A program made the translations under genes and the position numbers. Under the pieces are notes generated by a model. It was not told the origin of the DNA. It did not search any database and saw only the letters and a list, made by a program, of their open reading frames with translations. Shown here piece after piece: positions 41,180 through 49,927 of a DNA stretch of 64,000 nucleotides; the stretch's first letter is position 1; every line of letters starts with the position of its first letter. The stretch is taken from positions 1 through 64,000 of the forward strand of contig CALUPG010000005.1 in the NCBI GenBank assembly GCA_944322565.1, written 5' to 3'. Origin of the DNA: an uncultured Bacteroidales bacterium (GTDB lineage: Bacteria > Bacteroidota > Bacteroidia > Bacteroidales > UBA932).

Positions 41180-43768
41180 TCAGAACTGTTGTCCTATCAC
41201 GAAGTGGAACTGGCTTCCGCCGTTGACAGGGTCATCGAATCCATATCCCCAGTCAACTCCGAGCAGTCCGATCATCGGGAGGAAGACCCTCACGCCCACA
41301 CCTGCGGAACGCTTGATCTGGAACGGATTGAAATCCCGGATGTCCGACCAGCAGTTACCGCCCTCGAGGAATATCAGGGCAAATATCGTGGACTGCGGCT
41401 GCAGGACCACCGGATACCTGAGCTCGACGGTAAACTTGTCATAGACATTACCCGTATATGCCCGTCCCTCGCTGCTGTACGGCGTATATGCCATCGGGGT
41501 AAGGGAGTAGTTCTCGTATCCTCTGAGTGAAATCACTTCTGTACCGTATGTGTTGTAGCCAGACATTCCGTCTCCTCCGACAAGGAAGCCCTCGAACGGA
41601 GAATAGCCCCAGTTCCTGTTGTAATAACCGAGATATCCGAACTGCGCCCTGGCCATGAGCACGAGGTCTCCGACAAGCTTGGTATAGACGGCACCCTTGA
41701 ACGACCACTTGTGGTACTCGATCCATCTGTAGCGGTCCTCTGATGTCTGCAGGTCATAGTTGATGTCTCTCCAGCTTGACACGCGGGTAGGATTGCCGTT
41801 TGCATCACGCACGCCCTTGTCCTTTTTCCTCAGGAGAGAGTATGGAGGCGTCAGCTGCAGCGAGAGACTGAACTCCGAGCCCTGGCGCGGATATATCTGC
41901 TGGTCGGTGGAAGTCCTGGAGAGGCTCACCGTATAGCTGAGGTTGTGCGAGATACCCGTGTTGAACAGGAAGTTGTACGACCAGTTCTGCAGCTTGTATG
42001 TCTGCCAGCTCAGCTGGTTGTAGAGCACGAAGTAGTTGTCCGGCCACTTGAGTCTCGTACCGATACCGGCAGCAAAGCCGTAGACCTCCATGAACTCGTC
42101 GTTGTTCAGGATATTGAATGCTATATAGGAATTGGTCTGCCGCGTATAGTATGCGGAGATGCTGAGCGAGGTCGGCTTCTTGCCGAAGAGCCACGGCTCC
42201 ATGAAACTTGCCGAGAGACTGGTATAATATGTACCGTTGGTCTGGAATCTCAACGACAGGTTCTGGGCATCTCCCAGAGGCACGGGCCTCCATGCGGACT
42301 TGTCGAAGATTCTTCTCGTGGAGAAGTTGTTGAAGCTGACGCCGACAGTGGCCACGAAAGTGTTTCCGCCCCATCCTCCGGACAATTCAAGCGTACTCGA
42401 AGGCTTTTCTGTGACATTGTAGATGATATCCACGGTATTGTCCAGCTGATTAGGGATGATGGAATATCCCTTTGACGGATCAGCGATCGCCTCAGGGTCA
42501 AACTGTCCCATGGAGGCGATTTCCCTTATCGAGCGCTCGAAGTCGGTCTGGCTGAAGAGATATCCCGGACGGGTGAAAATCTGCCGTCTGACCACCCTCT
42601 CGTTGGTAAGGTCATTTCCGTTGATGACAATATTGTTCAAGGTCGCAGGCTTTCCCTCGACAATCCTCATCTCCACATCGACGGAGTCTCCCACGATATT
42701 GACTTCCACAGGCTGCACATTAAAGAACAGGTATCCGTTGTCACGGTACAGCTTGGACACATCATACTCATTCTGTTTCCCTCCGCCGAACAGACGCTTC
42801 TCCATGGTGACGACATCATATACATCACCCTTGTTGATCATGAGTATGTTATTCAACATGTCCGAAGAGTACACCGAATTGCCTGTCCATGTGATGTTGC
42901 GGAAATAATACCTTTTTCCTTCATCAATGGTAAAGTCTATCGCGAGCCTGTCAGGAGTGACATAATAGATAGTGTCCTTGACAATGCGGGCATCGCGGAA
43001 TCCGGCCTCATTGAAGGCACTTATGAGACCCCGCTTGTCATTGGCGTATTCTTTCTCGTTGAATTTCTTGGAACTGAAGAAATTGATCAGCCTGGCGTCC
43101 TTGGTCTTCTTCATGGAGCGCACCAGCTTGGATTCCTTTACATTCTCATTCCCCGTGAATGTTATTTTCTTGATCTTGATTTTTTTGCCCCTGTCTACGG
43201 CAAAATTGACCCTGATGGCGCTTTTCACAAGAGTATCCTTTCGGGTCTGGACATCCACCTGAGTCAGAAGAAAGCCCTTCTCCTTATAGTATCTCTTGAT
43301 GATATCAGTGGCCGTCTTGGATACATAATCGGAAAATTCCCCGCCTCTGCGGAGGTTGAGCCTTTCAAGAAGCTCTTTCTGTTCTCCCTGTTTCACACCG
43401 GTGAAAGTCCATCTTGACACCCTGGGACGCTCGGTGATGCATATCTTGAAAAATGCAGTGTCCCGTGAAGGCGCGATAGAGTCTATGACCACAGCAACAT
43501 CCTCAAAATAACGCTGGAGCCACAGGCGTTCCACGATAGAAGACACATCTTCTCCCGGCACAGTCACAGTCAGGCCCTTCTGAAGTCCGGACACCTGGAT
43601 TATCTGGTCCTGGCTGAAATAATGGTTTCCCTCAACCGTCACACCTCCGACCACATATTTCTTCGGGCTGTTATAATCTACCGTTATTTCATCCTGCCTG
43701 AGCTGTGCCGCAGCGGGGATAGACAGGGCAGCAACGAGGGCAAGAAAGACTATTCGGCGCAAATTCAT
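41180..43768 (-). CDS. bamA: BamA outer-membrane insertase
   Basis: An 862-residue outer-membrane protein: signal peptide (about 1-21), POTRA domains to about residue 430 (for example VGGVTVEGNHYFSQDQIIQVSGLQ near the start and the repeated GNxxxxxxxLxxxI pattern) and a C-terminal beta-barrel with aromatic strand ends (HFVIGQQF as the last residues). It folds and inserts other barrel proteins. It precedes the Skp-like gene and follows uppS on the same strand with an 84-base gap holding a -7-like element. Confidence 0.95.
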   Translation of the reverse strand: MNLRRIVFLALVAALSIPAAAQLRQDEITVDYNSPKKYVVGGVTVEGNHYFSQDQIIQVSGLQKGLTVTVPGEDVSSIVERLWLQRYFEDVAVVIDSIAPSRDTAFFKICITERPRVSRWTFTGVKQGEQKELLERLNLRRGGEFSDYVSKTATDIIKRYYKEKGFLLTQVDVQTRKDTLVKSAIRVNFAVDRGKKIKIKKITFTGNENVKESKLVRSMKKTKDARLINFFSSKKFNEKEYANDKRGLISAFNEAGFRDARIVKDTIYYVTPDRLAIDFTIDEGKRYYFRNITWTGNSVYSSDMLNNILMINKGDVYDVVTMEKRLFGGGKQNEYDVSKLYRDNGYLFFNVQPVEVNIVGDSVDVEMRIVEGKPATLNNIVINGNDLTNERVVRRQIFTRPGYLFSQTDFERSIREIASMGQFDPEAIADPSKGYSIIPNQLDNTVDIIYNVTEKPSSTLELSGGWGGNTFVATVGVSFNNFSTRRIFDKSAWRPVPLGDAQNLSLRFQTNGTYYTSLSASFMEPWLFGKKPTSLSISAYYTRQTNSYIAFNILNNDEFMEVYGFAAGIGTRLKWPDNYFVLYNQLSWQTYKLQNWSYNFLFNTGISHNLSYTVSLSRTSTDQQIYPRQGSEFSLSLQLTPPYSLLRKKDKGVRDANGNPTRVSSWRDINYDLQTSEDRYRWIEYHKWSFKGAVYTKLVGDLVLMARAQFGYLGYYNRNWGYSPFEGFLVGGDGMSGYNTYGTEVISLRGYENYSLTPMAYTPYSSEGRAYTGNVYDKFTVELRYPVVLQPQSTIFALIFLEGGNCWSDIRDFNPFQIKRSAGVGVRVFLPMIGLLGVDWGYGFDDPVNGGSQFHFVIGQQF

Positions 43769-43815
43769 CTCTTCTGTTCTATTCTGTCAAGTGATATGAT
43801 TCCAAATAAAAAATG

Positions 43816-43823
43816 CAAATATA
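43816..43823 (-). promoter_or_regulatory. Possible -7 element for bamA
   Basis: The minus strand reads TATATTTG, fitting TAnnTTTG, 47 bases before the bamA start. The nearest -33 candidate is 24 bases further, wider than usual. Confidence 0.35.
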
Positions 43824-43852
43824 TGAAAAGTGTTTGAATTTTATAACCAAAG

Positions 43853-44578
43853 TCACTTCACTCTGCCGTATCTTCTGTCCCGGCCTGCATACTCCTTGAG
43901 GGCAGAGCGGAATTCGGCTTTACGGAAATCAGGCCACAGCACATCGGTGAAAAGAAACTCAGAATATGCTGCCTGCCACAGAAGATAATTGCTCAGGCGG
44001 CACTCTCCGGAAGTACGGACAATAAGATCCGGATCCGGAATGCCTGATGTGACGAGATATTTTCCGAACCCGTCCACGCCCATGGCGGCAAATTCTTCCG
44101 CTCTCTCAGGATGGGACGCAATATCGTCAGAAAGTTTTTTTGCGGCCTGCAGGATGTCCCACTTACCGCTGTAGCTCAAGAAAATCACAAGCGTAAGCCT
44201 GCCATTTGCGGCAGTCCGGTCCTCGCAGTCATCAATCATAGCATTCAGCTCCGGCGACAGACGCGCCCTGTTGCCCAGGACAAGGAACCTCACCCCATTC
44301 TTCATCATGGTAGGAAGTTCGTCCCTCATAGCCTTGACCATCAGCTCCATAAGTGTATGCACCTCATGCTCCGGGCGGTTCCAGTTCTCTTCGGAAAAAG
44401 CAAACAGAGAAAGATATTTCACCCCCGTCTCGACTGCTGCCTCCGTACATGCCCTGACGCTTTCAACACCTGCGGCATGCCCGTATACCCGTTCCTGGCC
44501 TCTTTCTTCAGCCCAACGGCCGTTTCCGTCCATGATGATTGACACATGCACCGGAATTCTTTCATTTTCTTCCATCAT
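43853..44578 (-). CDS. uppS: Undecaprenyl diphosphate synthase
   Basis: A 241-residue cis-prenyltransferase that makes the lipid carrier for peptidoglycan and surface sugars. The catalytic aspartate D17 lies in IIMDGNGRWA; the segments LFAFSEENWNRP (about 69) and VRTSGECRLSNYLLWQAAYSE (about 188) are typical of the family. Start may be either of two adjacent ATGs. It lies 3 bases after nadK and ahead of bamA on the same strand. Confidence 0.96.
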   Translation of the reverse strand: MMEENERIPVHVSIIMDGNGRWAEERGQERVYGHAAGVESVRACTEAAVETGVKYLSLFAFSEENWNRPEHEVHTLMELMVKAMRDELPTMMKNGVRFLVLGNRARLSPELNAMIDDCEDRTAANGRLTLVIFLSYSGKWDILQAAKKLSDDIASHPERAEEFAAMGVDGFGKYLVTSGIPDPDLIVRTSGECRLSNYLLWQAAYSEFLFTDVLWPDFRKAEFRSALKEYAGRDRRYGRVK

Positions 44579-44581
44579 AAA

Positions 44582-45415
44582 TTACTTTTCTCTTCCGTTC
44601 CTGATGTCCTCGCCCCAAAACAATTTACTTGTAAGGGCGTTGATGAAGCTGGAGCCGTTGAGCCGGACCCGCTTAAGCGAAAATTGTGCCACCGAGACCT
44701 CAAGTTTCAGGGAAGCATCAGCCTCAACCATCCTGTTGTCAACGGTGAACATCACCGAACTGTCCCTTGAACGCAGGCCGATGCTGATTTTTGCCGTATC
44801 CGGCACTATCAGCGGACGGACATTGAGATTGTGCGGCGAAATCGGAGAAATAATCAGAACCCGGGATTCCGGCAACACTATCGGGCCGCCCACGCTCAGG
44901 GAATAGGCCGTCGAGCCGGAACTTGTCGCAACAATCAGCCCGTCTGCCCAATATGTGGGAAGAGGAGCCCCGTCAATGTCCACATCCACACCGAGCATTG
45001 CGGCCCCGATTCTGTGTACAGTCACTTCATTCAGTGCAAACGGCCATCCGTCCACTGCCGGATTTCCAGTCGGGAATGACGGCAGTGCCGAAAGCAGTGA
45101 CCTGTCCTCAACCGTATATGAACCGGAAAGGATTGCATCTGCCACCTGATCGGGGCCGTTCTCGGAAAGGAATCCGAGTCTGCCGAGATTCATTCCCAGC
45201 ACAGGAATGCCGCCTGCTCCGACAAGTGCTGCAGCCGAAAGGAAAGTCCCGTCACCCCCGATGCTCACAAGCATGTCAAAATCATGTCCGTCCATATCCT
45301 GTCTTCCGCAGATGTCCGTCACTCTGCATCCGCCGGAAGCAAGCCTGCCCTTGAGTCTGACGATGCGGCTGTCTCCAGTCAAGCTCCTGTTCCTCAGATA
45401 TACAGCTATATTCAT
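44582..45415 (-). CDS. nadK: NAD kinase
   Basis: A 277-residue kinase that makes NADP from NAD. The GGDGTFLSA motif with the catalytic aspartate is at about residues 53-61; the NE/D-type motif is LNEVTVHR (about 128), and the glycine-rich SSGSTAYSLSVGGP lies near 165. Length is normal. It is the first gene of a minus-strand run with uppS and probably bamA and skp. Confidence 0.95.
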   Translation of the reverse strand: MNIAVYLRNRSLTGDSRIVRLKGRLASGGCRVTDICGRQDMDGHDFDMLVSIGGDGTFLSAAALVGAGGIPVLGMNLGRLGFLSENGPDQVADAILSGSYTVEDRSLLSALPSFPTGNPAVDGWPFALNEVTVHRIGAAMLGVDVDIDGAPLPTYWADGLIVATSSGSTAYSLSVGGPIVLPESRVLIISPISPHNLNVRPLIVPDTAKISIGLRSRDSSVMFTVDNRMVEADASLKLEVSVAQFSLKRVRLNGSSFINALTSKLFWGEDIRNGREK

Positions 45416-45512
45416 CTCACATAATCATTGGCCGACGCGCCCGGCCGGACACGACGGTACACAAAACAACTGTAAAGTTACAAGATTCGGCGAACATATA
45501 AAAAATAATATA

Positions 45513-45520
45513 TATTTTTG
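45513..45520 (+). promoter_or_regulatory. -7 element for pdxJ
   Basis: TATTTTTG at 45513-45520 fits TAnnTTTG, 50 bases before pdxJ, in the 155-base gap between divergent nadK and pdxJ. No clear -33 is seen. Confidence 0.45.
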
Positions 45521-45570
45521 CCGGCGGTTTCCTGGCACATTCCCCGGAAGCGGCAATACAATCGCTCAAA

Positions 45571-46287
45571 ATGACAAGATTAAGTGTAAACATCAACAAG
45601 ATAGCGACATTAAGAAATGCAAGGGGCGGCAATATGCCGGATGTCACCAAAGCAGCCCTTGACTGCGAGAGATTCGGGGCCGAGGGCATCACGGTTCATC
45701 CGAGACCTGACGAAAGGCACATCAGATATTCGGATGTGCGCGAAATCAGACCGCTTGTCAAGACAGAATTCAACATAGAGGGCAACCCGATACAGAAATT
45801 CGTCGACCTTGTCTGTGAAGTTGTCCCAGACCAGGTCACACTTGTCCCGGATGCGGCTGACGCAGTCACTTCCGATGCAGGATGGGACACAGTCAGGAAC
45901 GCAGACTTCCTGTCCGACATATGCGGGACATTCAAGTCCAAGGGCATACGCACATCCATATTCATCGGGGCAGACCCGGCGATGGCAGAAGGCGCGGCAA
46001 AATGCGGCTGCGACCGGATAGAACTGTATACGGAGCCATACGCAGCCGGCTACAGGACAGACAGAGAATCAGCCATAGCCCCGTTCATTGCCACAGCGGC
46101 GGCGGCCCGCGACTGCGGGCTCGGAGTAAATGCAGGGCATGACCTGAACCTCGGGAACCTGGAATTCTTCATACGGAACATCCCGTGGACAGCAGAAGTA
46201 TCAATCGGACATGCGATTATCTGCGACGCCCTGTACATGGGGCTTGAAAAGACCATTGCGGAATACCTGAAAAGAGTGCACATCTGA
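45571..46287 (+). CDS. pdxJ: Pyridoxine 5'-phosphate synthase
   Basis: A 238-residue TIM-barrel enzyme that condenses 3-amino-2-oxopropyl phosphate with DXP to give pyridoxine 5'-phosphate. Seen: [17 protein letters not shown] (about 4-20), [13 protein letters not shown] (about 39-51) with the active-site histidine and arginines, EGNP (about 70) and VNAGHDLN (about 188-195). It uses DXP, the substrate of Dxr encoded at 19492. It is followed by an OmpH-like gene with its own -7 element. Confidence 0.97.
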   Translation: MTRLSVNINKIATLRNARGGNMPDVTKAALDCERFGAEGITVHPRPDERHIRYSDVREIRPLVKTEFNIEGNPIQKFVDLVCEVVPDQVTLVPDAADAVTSDAGWDTVRNADFLSDICGTFKSKGIRTSIFIGADPAMAEGAAKCGCDRIELYTEPYAAGYRTDRESAIAPFIATAAAARDCGLGVNAGHDLNLGNLEFFIRNIPWTAEVSIGHAIICDALYMGLEKTIAEYLKRVHI

Positions 46288-46331
46288 CAAAAAGAGTGTG
46301 CATCATCTGAAACATTGCCAAGATTTTTGTA

Positions 46332-46339
46332 TATCTTTG
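46332..46339 (+). promoter_or_regulatory. -7 element for the second OmpH-like gene
   Basis: TATCTTTG at 46332-46339 fits TAnnTTTG, 34 bases before the start at 46374. A TTG at 46315 is closer than the normal -33 distance. Confidence 0.45.
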
Positions 46340-46373
46340 CAAATTGTAATAATAACACAAAGAAAAAACAATA

Positions 46374-46991
46374 ATGAAAAACGCACCACTAATCCTCAGC
46401 ATCATAGCTGTAGCTGCAGTTGCAGTATTCGGAACATTGTCATTGACAGGCAAATCAGAGAGCGGGAAAGCTCAGGTGACTGCAAGCAGCGACAGCACAG
46501 CCGTATCGGCAGCCAAAGGAGACATTGTATATATCGTATTTGACAGAATAATGACCGAGTACGACATGGCCAATGACCTGAGGACATCTGTTGAGACAAA
46601 AGTCCAGAATATCCAGGCTGAAGTTGACCGCAGGGGCAAGAAACTTGAAAACGATGTCAACGAATTCCAGGACAAGCTGAACAGGGGTCTCATTACAAGA
46701 TCCGTCGCTGAAGTCAGAAGTCAGGAGCTTCAGCAGCAGCAGAATGACTTCAACCTCTTCGCCGGACAGAAACAGAATGAGATTGCGGAGGAGCAGACCG
46801 TCATGATGAACCAGATAGTCGATGCCCTGAACACATATCTTGAAAAATACAATCAGGAGAAGCAGTACGCAATGATTCTCATCAATCAGGGAGGACAGCC
46901 AGTATTTCTCGCACAGCCTGAACTTGACATCACGGATGATGTGCTCGCCGGCCTGAATGAGGAATATGTCAGGAACAAGAACAAGAAGTAG
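46374..46991 (+). CDS. Second OmpH/Skp-family protein
   Basis: A 205-residue protein with an N-terminal membrane or signal helix (about 5-26) and no lipobox cysteine. The rest is a coiled-coil of Skp/OmpH type (QAEVDRRGKKLENDVNEFQ, ELQQQQNDFNLFAGQKQNEI), with the conserved VDALNTYLEKYNQEKQYAMIL segment. It may be anchored in the inner membrane rather than free. It is distinct from the bamA-linked Skp at 40525 and could serve another client set. It stands after pdxJ with its own promoter element. Confidence 0.85.
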   Translation: MKNAPLILSIIAVAAVAVFGTLSLTGKSESGKAQVTASSDSTAVSAAKGDIVYIVFDRIMTEYDMANDLRTSVETKVQNIQAEVDRRGKKLENDVNEFQDKLNRGLITRSVAEVRSQELQQQQNDFNLFAGQKQNEIAEEQTVMMNQIVDALNTYLEKYNQEKQYAMILINQGGQPVFLAQPELDITDDVLAGLNEEYVRNKNKK

Positions 46992-46992
46992 T

Positions 46993-47026
46993 AGTCTGGG
47001 CCAACAGGTTCTGAAAACCGCAGACT
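46993..47026 (+). terminator. Hairpin before the glycosyltransferase start
   Basis: AGTCTG (46993-46998) pairs with CAGACT (47021-47026), enclosing a smaller GGTT/AACC stem, followed by GATTTTG. It can end the OmpH-like transcript, but the last T run is part of the next gene's TTG start. Confidence 0.4.
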
Positions 47027-47030
47027 GATT

Positions 47031-48152
47031 TTGAAAATAGCGATATTGTCATGCTTTTACCCCTACAGGGGCGGTATTTCCCAGTTCAACGCATGCCTAT
47101 ACGGTGAACTGGGAAAAACCTGTGAAGTAAGGGCCTTCAACTTCAAGAGACAATATCCCGCATTCCTCTTCCCTGGAAAGACACAATATGTGACTGCAGA
47201 TGACGAGGCCATGCCCGTTGAAAGCACTTTTCTGCTTGACACCGCCAACCCGTTCTCGTATGTCACTACCATGAAGGCCATCAGCAACTGGAATCCGGAC
47301 CTTCTCATAGTGCGATACTGGATGTCATACTTTGCGCCGTCGCTCGGATACATAACAAGACATCTCCGAGGCAGATGCAAAGTGATTTCCATTCTGGACA
47401 ATGTCATCCCGCATGAACCGAGGTTCTTTGACACGCCGCTCACGAAATACTTTCTTAAAGGCAGCGACGGATGCGTCACCCTATGCGAAGCCGTGTCCAG
47501 GGATCTTCTGAAGATCAAGCCAGATGCCAGATATACGGTCATTCCCCATCCGCTGTACTCCCATTTCGGGGTGAAGAAACCCCGGGCAGATGCGGAAAAG
47601 ACGCTTGGGCTCAAGGGCGGAAAGAAAAACATTCTTTTTTTCGGGCTCATCCGTGAATACAAGGGGCTTGACATCCTCATAGACGCATTCAGCGGACTTG
47701 ACGACAGCTATCAGCTGATTATTGCAGGCGAGCCATACGGTTCATTTGAGAAATACGCGGACGCCATCGCCTGCTCCCCTCTCAAAGACAATATTCATAC
47801 ATACCTCAGATACATAAAGGACTCAGAAGTGACAGACTTCTTCTCCGCAGCGGATGTCACGGTGCTTCCCTACAGAAGCGCGACACAGAGCGGCATAAGC
47901 TCCGTATCCTACCATTTTGAAATCCCCATGATTGTGACCGAGACAGGAGGGCTGAAAGAAACAATTGGGGACAGAAAGACAGGGCTCGTGGCAAAAGACT
48001 GCACACCGGAAGCTGTCAGGGAGGAAATAATACGATATTTTGCAGATCCGGGGATTGCAGAGGACTGCATCGGGCATATCAGAAAAGAAAAGGAGAGGCT
48101 GTCATGGGGGAATTTCTGCAGGAAACTGCTTGAATTCGCATCGGAACTCTGA
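47031..48152 (+). CDS. GT4-type glycosyltransferase
   Basis: A 373-residue GT-B-fold glycosyltransferase. The N-terminal Rossmann part begins KIAILSCFYPYRGGISQF; the C-terminal half has FFGLIREYKGLDILIDAF (about 204-221), VLPYRSATQSGISSVSYHF (about 282-300) and the nucleotide-sugar glutamate segment VTETGGLKETIGDRKTGLV. The first codon is TTG at 47031; no ATG precedes it in frame. The sugar and acceptor cannot be named. It lies between an OmpH-like gene and a LysM protein; a link to envelope sugars is plausible. Confidence 0.9.
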   Translation: MKIAILSCFYPYRGGISQFNACLYGELGKTCEVRAFNFKRQYPAFLFPGKTQYVTADDEAMPVESTFLLDTANPFSYVTTMKAISNWNPDLLIVRYWMSYFAPSLGYITRHLRGRCKVISILDNVIPHEPRFFDTPLTKYFLKGSDGCVTLCEAVSRDLLKIKPDARYTVIPHPLYSHFGVKKPRADAEKTLGLKGGKKNILFFGLIREYKGLDILIDAFSGLDDSYQLIIAGEPYGSFEKYADAIACSPLKDNIHTYLRYIKDSEVTDFFSAADVTVLPYRSATQSGISSVSYHFEIPMIVTETGGLKETIGDRKTGLVAKDCTPEAVREEIIRYFADPGIAEDCIGHIRKEKERLSWGNFCRKLLEFASEL

Positions 48153-48212
48153 CAGCACCCGGATGCCTCCGGATAAGCACACCGGAGACAACACCATATA
48201 ACACAGAATGAA

Positions 48213-49919
48213 ATGAACAGAAGAATACTTGTCATGTTTCTGGCTGCATTCTGCCTCATGGCATCCGACGCAGTAGCCTACGGACAATATCCGCAGGTAC
48301 CGGTGTCCATCTCAACCGAAAAAGTGAAGATTGACGGCAAAATCTACTATTCCCACATCGTGCAGGAAAAGCAGACTCTGTATTCAATCAGCAAAGCCTA
48401 TGGGGTCACCGTACAGGACATCTACGAGGCCAATCCGGCTCTTCTGACAGAAGGGCTGAAAAAGAATGCCATCATATTGATTCCTTCGGCACTGCCGGCA
48501 GCGACAGCCCCGTCCGCACAGGAAACAAATCCCGACAAGGAAATTTCCGATGCCCCGGTACAGGATGACAACGGCTCCAAGACCGGGAAAAAGACCCGCA
48601 GGAACCGGGAAAAAGTACAGGATGTCTACATCGTACACACTGTCAGATGGTTTGAAGACCTTGACATGATAGCAGAGAAATACGGAGTCCCTGTGGATAT
48701 CATAATGGAGGTGAACGGTCTGACCGGGAGAAAACTCACCAACAGGCAGAAACTGAAGATTCCGGCAGACCTGAAGGCATATCTTGAAGAACGCTCCGCA
48801 TCTCAGAAACAGGAACAGCAGCAATCTGAAGACAGTACAGGAGAAGCCACGGTCCAGAAGGGACATATGTCAATGCCGAAGACAGACATAAATGCCATCC
48901 TGATGCTCCCGTTCAATGCCGCTGATGGCAGCGGAAGCGAGAGCAACATGGACTTCTACAGCGGAGCTCTTCTTGCGGCGAGAGACCTCGGATTCAGCGG
49001 TACAGGAGTAGACCTGAGTGTATACGATGTGGCAGATGGAACATCCCCGGTGACTGCAGACAGGCTCAGGATGTCGGATGTGGCGATAGGTCCGGTGTCA
49101 AAGCCGGCACTCGCGGCATTGCTGGAAATTGCACCGGAAGACCGCTACATAGTCTCGCCTTTTGACCAGAGAGCAGAAGCACTTGTGGCGACCAACAAGA
49201 ATTTTGTCCAGGCCCCGGCATCCGTATCCGCCCAATACGAAAATCTCACAGACTGGATAAATGAAAGCCGGAGGGCAGACGAGCCGCTGATTGTCGTTTT
49301 TGAGAAAGGCATGATGGAAGACTCGGAAAGCAACGCAGCAGAGACATATCTCCAGGCATCAGGACAGACTTATTCATCATTCTCATACAGCATACTCGAG
49401 GGAAGGAATGTGCTCGAACCGATAAAGGCCCTGATGAACCGGGAGAAGACCAACCGGGTACTTGTCATATCCGAGAGCGAGGCGTTTGTAAATGACCTTG
49501 TCAGGAATCTTAATCTTCTGATTCACGAAAACTACCGTATAGTCCTGTACGGACCTTCGAAGCTCCGCAGCTTCGAGACAATCGATGTCGAAGACTACCA
49601 CAATGTGAATCTGCATCTTGCCATGTCCTATTATGTGGACTATGATTCCCCGGAAGTGCAGGATTTTCTGCTCAAATACAGGGCTCTGTACAATACTGAA
49701 CCGGGACCGTTCGCCTTCCATGGCTACGACCTGATGCACTATTTTGCCAAGGTCTGCGCAAAATACGGGACAGACTGGGGGGAATTCATAGAAAATGAGG
49801 ATACCGCAAGACTGCTCCAGTCTGACTTCAAATTCAGAAGATACAGAGAAGGAGGACTTGAAAACATCGGCATCAGGAGACTCGTCTACGGACCTGACTA
49901 CAGTGTCAGACTGCTGTAG
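48213..49919 (+). CDS. LysM and periplasmic-binding-fold protein
   Basis: A 568-residue exported protein: signal peptide (about 1-24), a first LysM domain (about 45-95, HIVQEKQTLYSISKAYGV), a basic linker, a second LysM (about 142-190, YIVHTVRWFEDLDMIAEKYGV), and a C-terminal domain (about 225-568) like type 1 periplasmic binding proteins of the amino-acid transporter/LpoA type (LLPFNAADGSGSE, FYSGALLAARDLG). The combination suggests a wall-bound protein that senses or activates synthesis of peptidoglycan, as LpoA does; this is inference. It converges on recN with 8 bases between the stops. Confidence 0.85.
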   Translation: MNRRILVMFLAAFCLMASDAVAYGQYPQVPVSISTEKVKIDGKIYYSHIVQEKQTLYSISKAYGVTVQDIYEANPALLTEGLKKNAIILIPSALPAATAPSAQETNPDKEISDAPVQDDNGSKTGKKTRRNREKVQDVYIVHTVRWFEDLDMIAEKYGVPVDIIMEVNGLTGRKLTNRQKLKIPADLKAYLEERSASQKQEQQQSEDSTGEATVQKGHMSMPKTDINAILMLPFNAADGSGSESNMDFYSGALLAARDLGFSGTGVDLSVYDVADGTSPVTADRLRMSDVAIGPVSKPALAALLEIAPEDRYIVSPFDQRAEALVATNKNFVQAPASVSAQYENLTDWINESRRADEPLIVVFEKGMMEDSESNAAETYLQASGQTYSSFSYSILEGRNVLEPIKALMNREKTNRVLVISESEAFVNDLVRNLNLLIHENYRIVLYGPSKLRSFETIDVEDYHNVNLHLAMSYYVDYDSPEVQDFLLKYRALYNTEPGPFAFHGYDLMHYFAKVCAKYGTDWGEFIENEDTARLLQSDFKFRRYREGGLENIGIRRLVYGPDYSVRLL

Positions 49920-49927
49920 GAGACTTG

